From NCBI GenBank assembly GCA_019454045.1, contig SKCR01047743.1, positions 1-64,000 on the forward strand: a DNA stretch of 64,000 nucleotides, written 5' to 3'. The number at the start of each line of letters is the position of its first letter. Position 1 is the first letter of the stretch. The translations under genes were made by a program, and so were the position numbers. Shown here in pieces: positions 23,433 to 33,380 of this stretch. A model generated the notes under the pieces. The model searched no databases and was not told where the DNA came from. It was given only the letters and a program-made list of their open reading frames with translations. The stretch comes from Zanthoxylum bungeanum (Eukaryota; Streptophyta; Magnoliopsida; Sapindales; Rutaceae).

Positions 23433-25018
23433 ATGAGACGAACCAGAAGCTTTGAACTCCGACCGCTTGACCCAGAAATTGAAAGAACCATCAGACAGTT
23501 GAGAAGGGAAAGGCGAGAAGCCCAAGAAGCTTTAGTCACATGGAACCTGAACCTTTGGAGGTTGCACCACCAATTCCCATTCGAGACAGAACCATTCCGG
23601 TGGTTGACAGACTCATTTCATGTATTGTACTTCCTCCATTACCAGCAAATGCGGGTGACATCAAAACTTGCATTCAGATGATTCAGCAGTCAGTTCAGTT
23701 TGGAGAAATGCAACTGAAGATCCTAATGCCCACATCAGCAACTTCCTGGAATTTGTTTCGGCACTTTCAATTACAACCGAGAAGCTGAAGAAGCAATGAG
23801 ACTGCGTGTTTCCCATACTCCTTGAAGGACAGAGCTAAAGCGTGGCTACATTCATTACCAGCAGGGTCTATCACAACATGGAACACTTTAGCCACCAAAT
23901 TTCTTGCAAAATACTTTCCACCAGCCAGAACCGGAAAGCTGAGAAATGACATCACATCCTTTTGTGCAGCAAGATTCAGAATCCATGTACGAAGCTTGGG
24001 AAAGGTATAAAGATTTACTCCGGAAATGTCCACACCATGAGATTCCAAAATGGCTTCAAGTCCCAAACATTCTATAATGGACTTTCTGGAATAATGAGAA
24101 CCACAATTGATGCTGCTGCTGGAGGTGCCTTGATGGCAAAAGGAGAAGATCAAGCCTGGGAACTAATCGAAGAAATGGCCAACAACAATTCCTTGTGGCC
24201 AACAGAAAGAAGTCTGATTCAAAGAATTGCAGGAATTTGAAGTTGGAGCCAATACAGGTCAACACCAAGCTAGATCAAATATGCAAATTCATGGAGACTC
24301 TTACCACTGGATCCACAAGTTCACCATATGGAGGAGCACCAGAACCAAATCAACTTGAAGAAACGGTGATTATGTCAACAATTTCAACAGACAGGGAACA
24401 ATCCATATTCCAACACCTACAACCCAGGGTGGAGGAATCATCCTAATTTTTCATGGAGCAACAATTCAGGCCAACAGCGAACTATCCACCACTGGATTCC
24501 AGCAACAGAATAAAGGCCAGGAGCAGACAAATGAACCAGTGATGGCAGAGATGTTAGCTCAATTAAAAAGATATGAAGCCATGATTCAGAGCCAATCAGC
24601 TTCCATCAAAGCACTGGAGAATCAAATCGGACAACTGGCCAATGCTCAGAGCTACAGACCGCCAGGTAATCTTCCCAGCAACACAGAACCAAATCCAAGG
24701 AACCGAGGGAAGGAGCAATGTCAAGCCATTACCTTAAAGAGTGGTACTGAGATCAACAAAGATGTTGGAGTCAAAACAGCTGCTGAGGAAGTTCCAAAAG
24801 AGGCAGTTCCACAGATGGAAAAAAAAAAGAGCAAAAGAAAAGAAGCAAAGGAAAAGAAAAAGAACAGATCACTCCACCACCACCTTTTCCTCAACGTCTT
24901 CAGAAAAACAAACTGGACAAACAGTTTGCTCGTTTCTTGGAGATTTTCAAAAAGCTGCACATTAACATACCATTTGCAGAAGCCTTGGAACAAATGCCCA
25001 GTTATGTCAAATTCATGA
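23433..25018 (+). pseudogene. gag of element A, frameshifted
   Basis: gag begins at ATG 23433 with MRRTRSFELRPLDPEIERT, typical of Athila gag starts. The frame is lost near 23540, again near 23800 and again near 24000. The central gag core is at 23822-24010, including WLHSLPAGSITTWNTLATKF and KYFPPARTGKLRND. The C-terminal part (24539-24740) has ALENQIGQLANAQSYRP followed by an acidic/basic linker. At least three frameshifts make this copy inactive, but all parts are colinear with the C copy at 60552-61890. Confidence 0.85.
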
Positions 25019-25070
25019 AAGACATTCTTTCACGAAAACGGAGATTGGGAGAGACTACGAAACAGTAGCT

Positions 25071-25535
25071 TTGACAGAAGAATGCAGCGCCATCATTCAG
25101 AGGAAACTTCCCCCGAAGTTGAAAGATCCTGGCAGTTTCACAGTTCCATGCACCATTGGAGAACATTACATCGGTAAGGCTTTATGTGATTTAGGTGCCA
25201 GTGTTAATTTAATGCCTTTTTCTATTTACAGGAAATTGCAAATTGGAGAAGCAATGCCTACCTCAGTATCTTTGCAACTTGCTGATCGAACACTCGCATT
25301 TCCGAGAGGAGTCGTTGAAAATGTGCTTGTCAAAGTTGACAAACTCATTCTTCCAGCAGACTTCATCATCCTTGACATGGAAGAAGACAAAGAAGTACCT
25401 ATCATTCTTGGGAGACCATTTTTGGCTACAGGTAAAACTGTGATTGATGTGCAAAAAGGAGAACTAACCATGAAAGTGCAGGACCAAGAAGTGACCTTTA
25501 ATGTTTTCCAAGCCATGAAAATTTCCAAGCGATGA
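25071..25535 (+). pseudogene. Protease region of element A
   Basis: This is an aspartic protease that would cut the polyprotein. The frame reads GKALCDLGASVNLMPFSIY, then ADFIILDMEED and VPIILGRPFLATGKTVIDV. The active-site triad appears as DLGAS rather than the usual D[ST]GA; I believe this variant is seen in Athila relatives. The segment is open for 154 codons but is separated by stops or frame changes from gag and from RT. It lies directly upstream of pol, as expected for Ty3/gypsy. Confidence 0.8.
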
Positions 25536-25726
25536 AAAGGAAGAAGAAGAATGCTTCAGAATTGATGTTGTTGATAAAATTGTTCAGAATACTGAGTCAA
25601 ATCCCACGGATACACTTGAAGCTTGCATCACCAACATGACTGACAGCGAGCTAGATGCTGAAATCTTGGAATGTATCAATACCTTGACAAACCATTCCGA
25701 TTCAAAGTAACACCACCATTGAAAGC

Positions 25727-28695
25727 TTGGAACTGCCAAAGAAAGATCGAATCAAGCCTTCGATTGAAGAACCACCACAGCTGGAATTAAAGTTACTTCC
25801 GAGCCATCTCAGGTATGCATTTCTTGGAAACTCTTCTGAATTACCTGTTATTATTTCTTCTTCTCTAACATTGGATCAGGAAGAAAAGCTACTGAGAGTA
25901 TTACGAGCACAAAAGAGCAAAAGAGCCATTGGCTGGACTATAGCAGACATTCGAGGCATTAGTCCATCATTTTGCATGCACAAGATTCTGATGAATGATG
26001 AATACAAACCCACAGTGGAACATCAACGGAGACTCAATCCAATCATGAAGGAAGTCGTGAAAAAGAAATCATCAAATGGTTGGATGCTGGCATCATTTAC
26101 CCCATCTCAGATAGCACTTGGGTAAGTCCTATGCAGTGTGTACCAAAGAAGGAGGAATTACTGTTGTCACAATGAAAAAAACGAGCTGATTCCAACAAGA
26201 ACGGTGACTGGATGGAGAGTATGTATGGATTACAGGAAGCTGAACAAAGCCACGAGAAAGGACCCTTTTCCGCTGCCATTCATTGACCAGATGTTAGACA
26301 GACTGAGGGGACATGAGTTCTATTGCTTTCTTGACGGATATTCAGGGTACAATCAGATTGCCATCGCACCAGAAGACCAGGAGAAAACTACTTTTACATG
26401 TCCCTATGGTACTTTTGCTTTCCTTCCGCAGGATGCTATTTGGATTATGTAATGCCCCTTCCACACGTTTCAGCGTTGCATGATGGCCATCTTCTCAGAC
26501 ATGCTGGAGCAGAGTATGGAGGTTTTATGGATGATTTTTTTTCTGTGTTTGGAGATTCTTTTGACCATTGTTTGAAAAATTTGGAACAGGTATTACAAAG
26601 GTGCGAAGATACAACCTGGTACTCAACTGGGAGAAATGCCACTTTCATGGTGCAAGAAGGCATTGTTCTTGGACACCGGATCTCACAAAAAGGAATCGAG
26701 GTAGACAAAGCAAAGATAGAAACAATTGAGAAACTACCTCCACCAACATCTGTCAAAGGGATTCGAAGTTTTCTTGGACATGCAGGTTTTTACAGGAGAT
26801 TTATCAAAGACTTTTCCAAGATTGCCAAACCTCTTTGCAATCTTATGGAAAAGGATGTGCCTTTCAACTTCACCAAAGAATTCCAGGAAGCTTTCGAAAT
26901 CTTAAAACAGAAGCTAATTTCTGCCCCCATCATTGTAGCACCAGATTGGACCCTTCCATTCGAGGTAATGTGTGATGCTAGTGATTTTGCTGTAGCTGCA
27001 GTTTTGGGACAACGTAAAGCAAATATTTTCCACACCATTTACTACTCCAGCAGAACTCTGAATGAAGCTCAACTCAACTACACAACCACTGAAAATGAGT
27101 TGCTAGCAGTTGTGTACGCTTTTGACAAATTCCGCTCCTATCTGCTGGGTCCCAAAGTGGTGGTCTACACAGATCATTCAGCAATCAAATATATGATCAC
27201 AAAGAAAGATGCCAACACCAGATTGATCCGTTGGATACTTCTTTTGCAAGAATTCGACGTGGAGATCCGAGACAGGAAAGGAACAGAAAACCAGGTGGCA
27301 GATCACTTATCAAGACTCGAGAATGGAGAAACAGCTGGCAAAGAATTATCAATCAAAGAAACTTTTCCAGATGAACAGCTGTTTGCCATGAAACAACAGG
27401 AAGTCCATTGGTATGCTGACTATGTCAACTACATCGTATCAGGAAAATGTCCGTTGGAATGGACAACTCAACAACGGAAGAAGTTCTTCAAAGAAGTCAA
27501 GCACTATGTCTGGGATGAACCGTACCTGTTTAAACGCTGTGCTGATCAAATATTGAGACGATGTGTTCCACAGGAGGAGGTCAACAGTGTTTTGCAACAC
27601 TGTCATTCATCACCATACGGCAGACACTTCAGCGGAAACAAAACTGCAGCCAAAGTCCTTCAATCATGTTTGTTCTGGCCCACACTTTTTAAAGATGCTT
27701 ATCTTTTTGCTTTTCAATGTGACAGGTGCCAGAGAATGGGGAATATTTCCAGGAGAAACGAAGGACCGTTGCAAAATATTATGGAAGTGGAGATATTCGA
27801 TGTATGGGGTATTGATTTCATGGGACCCTTTGTTCCATCATTTGGAAACCTGTACATCCTGGTTGTTGTAGACTACGTTTCCAAATGGGTTGAGGCAATT
27901 GCACTACCATCCAATGATTCCAAAGTGGTGATCAAATTCCCGAAAAAGAACATTTTCACTCGGTTTGGAACACCTCGAGCAATCATCAGCGATGAAGGCT
28001 CTCATTTCTGCAACAAATACTTCGATGCACTCCTATCCAAATACGGAGTTACTCACAAAGTTGCCACTGCTTACCATCCACAGTCAAATGGAGAGGTTGA
28101 GGTTTCAAACAGGGAGATCAAGAGAATCCTAGAAAGGACCGTTGGATCAACAAGGAGGGACTGGTCTACAAAACTGGATGATGCATTATGGGCCTACCGA
28201 ACAGCTTACAAGACACCCATTGGTATGTCACCATATCAATTGGTGTTTGGGAAAGCATGCCATCTTCCAGTTGAGCTTGAACACAAGGCGTACTGGGCAC
28301 TGAAGAAGTTGAATCTTGATTCACAAGCAGCAGGAGAGAAAAGACTTCACCAACTCAATGAATTGGAGGAGGAATTTCGCCAGGCTTATGACAATGCCAA
28401 ATTGTACAAGGAAAAGACCAAAAAATGGCATGACCGAAAAATAGTGCACAGACAATTGGAACCAAGGCAGCAGGTGTTGTTGTACAACTCGAGATTGAAA
28501 CTTTTCCCTGGAAAGTTGAAATCTAGGTGGTCCGGACCATTTCTGATCACTCAGGTTTTACCATATGGAGCCGTTGAGTTACTGGATCCCAATACCAACA
28601 ACACATTCAAGGTTAACAGTCAGCGTGTCAAGCACTACTGGGGAGAATCATTTGAGCGACAAAAAGAAAGTGTCACACTTTCAGATCCAGCATAA
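25727..28695 (+). pseudogene. pol of element A: RT, RNase H, integrase
   Basis: The domain order RT, RNase H, integrase places it in Ty3/gypsy. RT starts in 25727-26125, shifts near 26130 and again near 26430. It keeps [31 protein letters not shown] and the catalytic FMDDFF (about 26524). From 26398 to 28695 the frame is open for 765 codons: RNase H with [35 protein letters not shown] and YTDHSAIKY; integrase zinc finger ([11 protein letters not shown], then CDRCQRMG); catalytic Asp at 27813, Asp at 27991 and Glu at 28099 (D-35-E spacing); and an Athila-type C-terminus. RNase H and integrase look undamaged, while RT has at least two frameshifts. Confidence 0.9.
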
Positions 28696-28804
28696 ACGTT
28701 CAAAAAGTCACGTCTAGCTGACGACTTTAAACTTAGCGCTCGCAGGGAGGCAACCCATGCAATTTTTATATATATTGTGATTTGGTGTGATTTAATTTTG
28801 TGTG

Positions 28805-28818
28805 TTTAGTTTTTGCAG
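28805..28818 (+). promoter_or_regulatory. Candidate splice acceptor before the post-pol ORFs
   Basis: A T-rich stretch ending TTTTTGCAG lies 16 bp upstream of ATG 28835. It is a good match to a plant 3' splice site and would allow a spliced subgenomic RNA for the ORFs downstream of pol, as proposed for envelope-position ORFs of Athila elements. This is inferred from sequence alone. Confidence 0.35.
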
Positions 28819-28834
28819 ATTTAGTAATTTCAAA

Positions 28835-29191
28835 ATGGAAGAAGCTATCGCAAATCTTCACAAGCAATTTCCTTCTCTTCCTCAAAAATCTCTGATGAAA
28901 GTCTACAAAGCTCACTGGGAACAGATGAGGTTACTGACAATCTATGGTGTTCCCAATGACATTCGTTGGGTAATTGAAGCACGAGTCCGATTGGCAGGTG
29001 AGTCTTCTGATTCTTTTATTTCACATCTGCCTGGTTTTGGAAGAAGCACCTATGCAAAGAAACGAAGAGCTAAGCAAATGGGTGTTTGTTACAAATGTGC
29101 ACGTTGGAATTGCAACACTCGTTGTCGTTCTTTAGGAATGGTGTGTCTGATAATCGCGAAGACAAAATTAAATTCATTAGGGATGGCTTGA
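28835..29191 (+). CDS. Post-pol ORF with carlavirus NABP-like basic/cysteine motif
   Basis: A 118-codon ORF starts at ATG 28835 in good context (AAAATGG), 140 bp after the pol stop. Residues 1-60 (MEEAIANLHKQFPSLPQK...) are helical-looking and unfamiliar. Residues 68-80 read GFGRSTYAKKRRA, followed by cysteines at 85, 88, 93 and 97 (C-x2-C-x4-C-x3-C). A GRSTY-basic-C-x2-C layout is typical of the small nucleic-acid-binding proteins of carlaviruses; the spacing after the second cysteine is shorter here. If the resemblance is real, the protein would bind nucleic acid and the KKRRAK run could direct it to the nucleus. Alternatively an intron starts within it, since GGTGAGTC at 28998 looks like a splice donor, and the cysteine part is then intronic. 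Family assignment is tentative. Confidence 0.4.
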   Translation: MEEAIANLHKQFPSLPQKSLMKVYKAHWEQMRLLTIYGVPNDIRWVIEARVRLAGESSDSFISHLPGFGRSTYAKKRRAKQMGVCYKCARWNCNTRCRSLGMVCLIIAKTKLNSLGMA

Positions 29192-29391
29192 GTAAGGAGT
29201 CTTTAGATGATATATCTTCGACTCTTGAGACGCTTCCCAGTGGATATGTTCACATAGAATTTCGCAGATTACATACACAATTTCAAAAAGAAAGACAACA
29301 GTTAAGTCTTGGGAATCTGACTCAAAAAGACCTTGTTTGCCAATTTATAAGAAAATTGGATGGAAACTTGTCTCTGACGCATAGACGTTAA
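29136..29391 (+). pseudogene. Second post-pol frame, unrecognised
   Basis: This frame overlaps the end of the preceding ORF in a different phase. From about 29136 it reads like ordinary protein (NGVSDNREDKIKFIRDGLS, then SGYVHIEFRRLHTQFQKERQ) and stops at 29391. TTCTTTAG immediately before 29136 could be a splice acceptor, so this may be a second exon of the upstream ORF; equally, a frameshift may separate them. I do not recognise a family. Confidence 0.3.
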
Positions 29392-29474
29392 TCAAGCTAT
29401 AAATTCTTGTACATATTATATCTCTTTGTCTTTTCCTAATAATTGTGATTTGTTTTGTTATTTTCTCCGACAGG

Positions 29475-29569
29475 ATCCAGATCTTGTTGACTATCACGAT
29501 CTATTTTACTATTTTGCTACTAATCGTCATTTGGAAGATACTTGTGCTATTTTTACTCACCCTTTTCAG
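29475..29569 (+). other. Possible exon-like coding segment
   Basis: The stretch is preceded by TTTCTCCGACAG and followed by CAGGTATTA, so it has acceptor- and donor-like edges. In one frame it reads DPDLVDYHDLFYYF and on to THPFQ with normal codon use. The shifted frame is hydrophobic, probably by chance. No family is recognised. Confidence 0.25.
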
Positions 29570-29615
29570 GTATTATAAATTCAACTCATCATTGCACTTT
29601 TGAAGGCATCCTGAT

Positions 29616-30314
29616 TTGAAAAAGAAATACATAAAAAAATGGAAGCCACTTCAAGAAGACGAGTTTGAAAAAATCTGTGTTTTTGCGTGCGGTAGTACTG
29701 TTGGTACTAAACCACAATACATAGAAGCAGCACAGGAATTGGGTCGAGTCTTAGCTGCAAGGAATATGCACTTAATATATGGCGGAGGCAATCTCGGACT
29801 TATGGGGATCGTTTCAAAGGCCGTACAGGAAGGAGGCAGTCATGTTTTGGGAATCGTCCCAAAACCCTTGGCAGAGGCAAATCTTATTGGATCATCAAAC
29901 GGAGAGGAACTGATCGTATCATGTATGTCTGAACGTTTGGTAGAAATGATTAACCGTGCTGATGCTTTTATTGCTTTGCCAGGTGGCTTGGGCACATCAG
30001 AGGAAATTTTTATTGTACTATCTTGGGCGAACCTGAACATACACCAGAAACCAATTGGACTGCTCAAACCAATTGGACTGCTCAACGTTGATGGATTTTA
30101 TGATTTTCTTTGTGTGTTTCTTGATGATGCTCGGAGAAATGGGTTCGTGTCAAAACCTATGAAAGAACTCCTCTTCACTGCCAGACTTGCTCTGGATCTA
30201 ATAGACCAACTCATAGCCTATGAACCACAAGTTGACCCTATCCTATCAAAGACAAATTGGTCTGAGGACGATCGTGGTAAGAGGCGTCGAATTAATCTGG
30301 ATCTTAACCTTTAA
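29616..30314 (+). CDS. LOG-like domain (cytokinin riboside 5'-monophosphate phosphoribohydrolase) in a retrotransposon
   Basis: The open frame covers a full LOG-family fold. LOG enzymes release active cytokinin bases from their riboside monophosphates in the cytosol and nucleus. Seen here: the first strand ICVFACGS (one residue longer than usual), IYGGGNLGLMG near 29776, an arginine in the MSERLVEM segment where plant LOGs have an RK pair (the lysine is replaced by leucine), and the signature PGGLGTSEE at 29979-30005. A direct 18-bp duplication at 30051-30086 repeats KPIGLL. The C-terminus adds a tail not typical of LOG: KRRR (30279-30290) then LDLNL (30297-30311), like a nuclear signal plus an EAR repression motif. 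No ATG precedes the fold in frame (the frame opens after TGA 29601), so expression would need splicing or fusion. It lies 1.3 kb upstream of the 3' LTR of element A. Confidence 0.75.
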   Translation: MKKKYIKKWKPLQEDEFEKICVFACGSTVGTKPQYIEAAQELGRVLAARNMHLIYGGGNLGLMGIVSKAVQEGGSHVLGIVPKPLAEANLIGSSNGEELIVSCMSERLVEMINRADAFIALPGGLGTSEEIFIVLSWANLNIHQKPIGLLKPIGLLNVDGFYDFLCVFLDDARRNGFVSKPMKELLFTARLALDLIDQLIAYEPQVDPILSKTNWSEDDRGKRRRINLDLNL

Positions 30315-30372
30315 TTTCCTGTAGATTTCAGCTAACCAAGTACAACCTTCTAACTCTCCTTTTACTGTTTAA

Positions 30373-30411
30373 GACATTGGGGACAATGTCTCATTTAGGT
30401 TTGGGGGAGGG
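30373..30411 (+). other. Hairpin GACATTG-GGGA-CAATGTC followed by a purine tract
   Basis: A perfect 7-bp stem with a GGGA tetraloop (30373-30390) is followed by TTTGGGGGAGGG (30400-30411). A similar ACATTG..GACAATGT plus TTTGGGGG block is common downstream of pol in Athila-type elements. It could be an RNA structure and a second plus-strand priming site. Confidence 0.5.
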
Positions 30412-30854
30412 ATTTAGTTGATTAGTACCTTGTTTTTAGTTTGAATGTTGTTTTTATTTTTAGTCCAAAATTTTTCGAAAAATACAAAAAAATTGAAAAA
30501 TTTTCAAAAAATTACAAAAATATTTTGCATTTTTGTCTTTGTGTTTTGACTAAAAAGGTGGAATTGGTAAGAGATAGCCGAGTAAGAAGTTTCCACTCCT
30601 GAGACGTATCTCAAACCATTTATTTCAAAACAAGTTAATTTTTGTTTATTTCATTTTAAATTATTTAATTCGTAAATTCTCCTTAACACTGACTAAAATG
30701 GATCTTCATATACTCCGTTGGCAGGTATTATCAACATACATGGAAACATACGGTCATAAGCTAAAATTGAAAAGTTTGTAATATTCCGTGCTATAGCTTA
30801 ATTGGAGGAAGCATCTCTAAATAGTGATGGAGTAAAAAAAAAATATATGTGTCT

Positions 30855-31085
30855 GAGATCCGAGTTATTAAGTCTGTAAGGGTGTTTTAACACCTAGTGC
30901 CCTAAAACCAACTGGTTTGGGAGTCACTAGCCCAAAGCTCGTTACATGGATCGAAGATGCTGCAAAAATATATATATCTGAAGTCTGGGTAATTAAGCCT
31001 GTATGGGTGTTTTAACACCTGGTGCCCTAAAGCCAACTGGTTTGGGAGCCACCGACCTAAAGCTCGCTACATAGACGGAAGATAT
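30855..31085 (+). repeat. Two tandem units of about 118 bp in the 3' untranslated region
   Basis: Both units contain GGGTGTTTTAACACCT (able to form a hairpin), TGCCCTAAA.CCAACTGG, TTTGGGAG.CAC and AAAGCTCG.TACAT. They lie between the LOG-like region and the 3' LTR. The corresponding place at 3190-3440 has a different repeat. Confidence 0.8.
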
Positions 31086-31640
31086 CGTATATAAATAAAA
31101 AATAGAAAAAAAATCAAAGAAAAAAATCAAAAAAAAATTAGAAAAATTATTCCATTGCTACCAAAAGGTGTGAAATCTGATAAAACTTTAGGACACAAAT
31201 ATTACTCTCTTATCAACTGCACTTATGACTGTTGTAGGCAAAAAATGAGTTGTTTAATATTTTGTTAGCTGTGTATATGAAGAATGGTAAAAATAATTGG
31301 AGAATTTACTTATTCGGTAATTTAGAAAGAACAAAACAACTAGTAACTTGGAGTAGAATTTTCACCTGATTAGTCACTAACTTTCTTTAATCTCTTTTCG
31401 CTTGTCTTTTTGCTTTTGCGTGCATTAGTTTTACTACATTTTTACTTTTGTAAAATGTTTGTGGGTATCATTGATGTAAGCCCTCACGAGACTACAACTC
31501 GTCCACTAGGGACACCTAGGGGTTTAAAGGCTTGTTGCATATGCTAAATGCAACCGTGATCCCTACGAAAGTGGCTTAGTTAAATTTTATTTTCATGTTA
31601 TTTTATTTTCTGTTTTGCTCGAGGACTAGCAAAATGTTAG
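31086..31640 (+). other. Element A 3' untranslated region, no intact gene
   Basis: A-rich stretch, then the block homologous to 3489-3686, then conserved AAGCCCTCACGAGACTACAA and GCTAAATGCAACCGTGATCC (also at 58375-58460 and, reversed, near 34560-34660). It runs into the polypurine tract. Confidence 0.5.
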
Positions 31641-31651
31641 GTTTGGGGGTG
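31636..31651 (+). other. Polypurine tract of element A
   Basis: TTAGGTTTGGGGGTG lies directly before the LTR start TGATGAGTGG. Element C has the equivalent TTAGGTTTGAGGGTG before 58551. Confidence 0.7.
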
Positions 31652-33042
31652 TGATGAGTGGTATTTATATCACTATTTCTCACTCATTTGACCTAATATT
31701 TTTTATTGTTTCTCGAGTTTTATGAACGTTTTGATGTGTTTTGTTGTTATTTTGCAGATAAATAAAGTCTGGACAGCACTGGAGGCAATTTGGGGTAAAA
31801 CCGGACAAAAATGCGTCAACAGGAATATTTTCATCTTCTGCGCGTCGCGACGCTGGATCATTGCGCGCCGCGACGCCCAACATGCACCGGTTTTGCTAAA
31901 ATGCACCGGGTCAACGGGTCAACAATTTGAAAAGTTTGACTTTGCTAACGTGCGCCGTGCCACGTGTCACCATCACAGAAGACTTGCTAACTTGCGCTGC
32001 CACGTGTCATCATCACAACGGTGCCGACAATCATCATCTATGCTATCTTGCGCCAGGACACGTGTCAACATCATAACGGCCTTGCTAAAATGCGCCTATG
32101 CCACGTGTCACGATCACACGCTGCCGAAAATCTTACCTCATGGTGACGTAAGCAATGACGTCATGAACAGTGCCACGTCATCGGATAAGATCTGAGTCAA
32201 CGAACCAGCAAGTGACACGTGTCACTGTAGCGCGCGTCGCGACGCGGCCCTAGCGTCGCGACGCGCAGACCCTATCGACGCCTATAAATAGAGCGCGAGA
32301 TTTCAGTTTTTGTTGTACCATTTCCTCCCACTTCTTTGATGTAGTTAGGGAGTTCTTCTCTCTCTAAGTTTCTTTTAATATAGTTTTGTAAATTTTAATT
32401 AAGTTCTGTAATAATAATAATTTACTTTCTTTATTTTACAATTTTTACTACTTATTATGAGGAGGTAACTTCCCTCTGTTAAGGTAAAAGGTAATTCTTT
32501 TACTATTGCTTCTTAGATTATTCTCCCATAATTATAATATATTCAAGTTTTAAATTGACTTAATCAGGATACCGCCAGATTGGTCGGTGGGTAATAAAAT
32601 TCATATTTCGCCTTTATGGCTGGTTATTTTGGTTCCGCCTATATGGCTGGTTGTTTTCATTCCGCCTTTATGGCTGGTTATTTTCACTCCGCCTATATGG
32701 CTGGTTTATATTAATGATTCTGCCTTTATGGCTGGTTGTTTTTAACTGATTAAATCAAAATACCGCCTATATGGCTGGTTGGTAATGTTTTGGAAAGCTT
32801 ATATTATATTATGGGAGAAATCTAATTAGTATATAGTAGAAGTAATTCATTTTACCTTAGCAATTATTTTAATTCACTTTCAGCATTTATTTTACCGCAT
32901 TTACTTTATGCAATTTTATTTTAAGTCTTTTAAGTTCTTAGCCTTAGTTATGTGTCGTAGCTAAGTTAGTTATCTAGGGTTGTGATGAATTTCAATTAAA
33001 CCGGTTTATAAGGGTTAGATTATAGTTTAGTTAGATTATAGT
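31652..33042 (+). mobile_element. 3' LTR of element A, truncated
   Basis: It is colinear with 21303 to about 22675, including the G-box array, as-1-like site and TATA box. It stops at about 33042, so the last 600 bp or so is missing. One clear length difference from the 5' LTR is a 20-odd-bp GC-rich insertion that repeats the CGTCGCGACGCG palindrome near 32230-32265. The LTRs are otherwise very similar, indicating a fairly recent insertion. Confidence 0.85.
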
Positions 33043-33380
33043 TAGCAAGTCTTCTGTGATGGTGACACGTGGCATGGCGCACGTTAGCAAAGTCAAACTT
33101 TTCAAATTGTTGACCTGTTGACCCGGCGCATTTTAGCAAAACCGGCGCATGTTGGGCGTCGCGGCGCGCAATGATCTAGCGTCGCGACGCGCAGAAGATG
33201 AAAATATTCCCGTTGACGCATTTTTCTCCGATTTTGCCCCAAATTGCCTCCAGTGCTATCGAGACTTTATTTATCTGCAAAATAACAACAAAACACATCA
33301 AAACGTTCATAAAACTCGAGAAACAATACAAAATATTAGGTCAAATGAGTGAGAAATAGTGATATAAATACCACTCATCA
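33043..33380 (-). mobile_element. Inverted head of an A-type LTR
   Basis: This stretch is the reverse complement of about 31652-31990, ending CCACTCATCA at 33380. It directly abuts the truncated 3' LTR in head-to-tail-inverted arrangement. The next base (33381) belongs to element B. It is a rearrangement product or the remains of a second, oppositely oriented insertion. Confidence 0.85.

Noticed and set aside
24721..24993. Minus-strand frame opposite gag linker
   Set aside because: It is the antisense shadow of the Lys/Glu-rich linker in element A.
29475..29569. Transmembrane (envelope-like) segment
   Set aside because: The hydrophobic reading is the shifted phase of a stretch whose other phase has normal protein composition; there is no signal peptide or other envelope feature.
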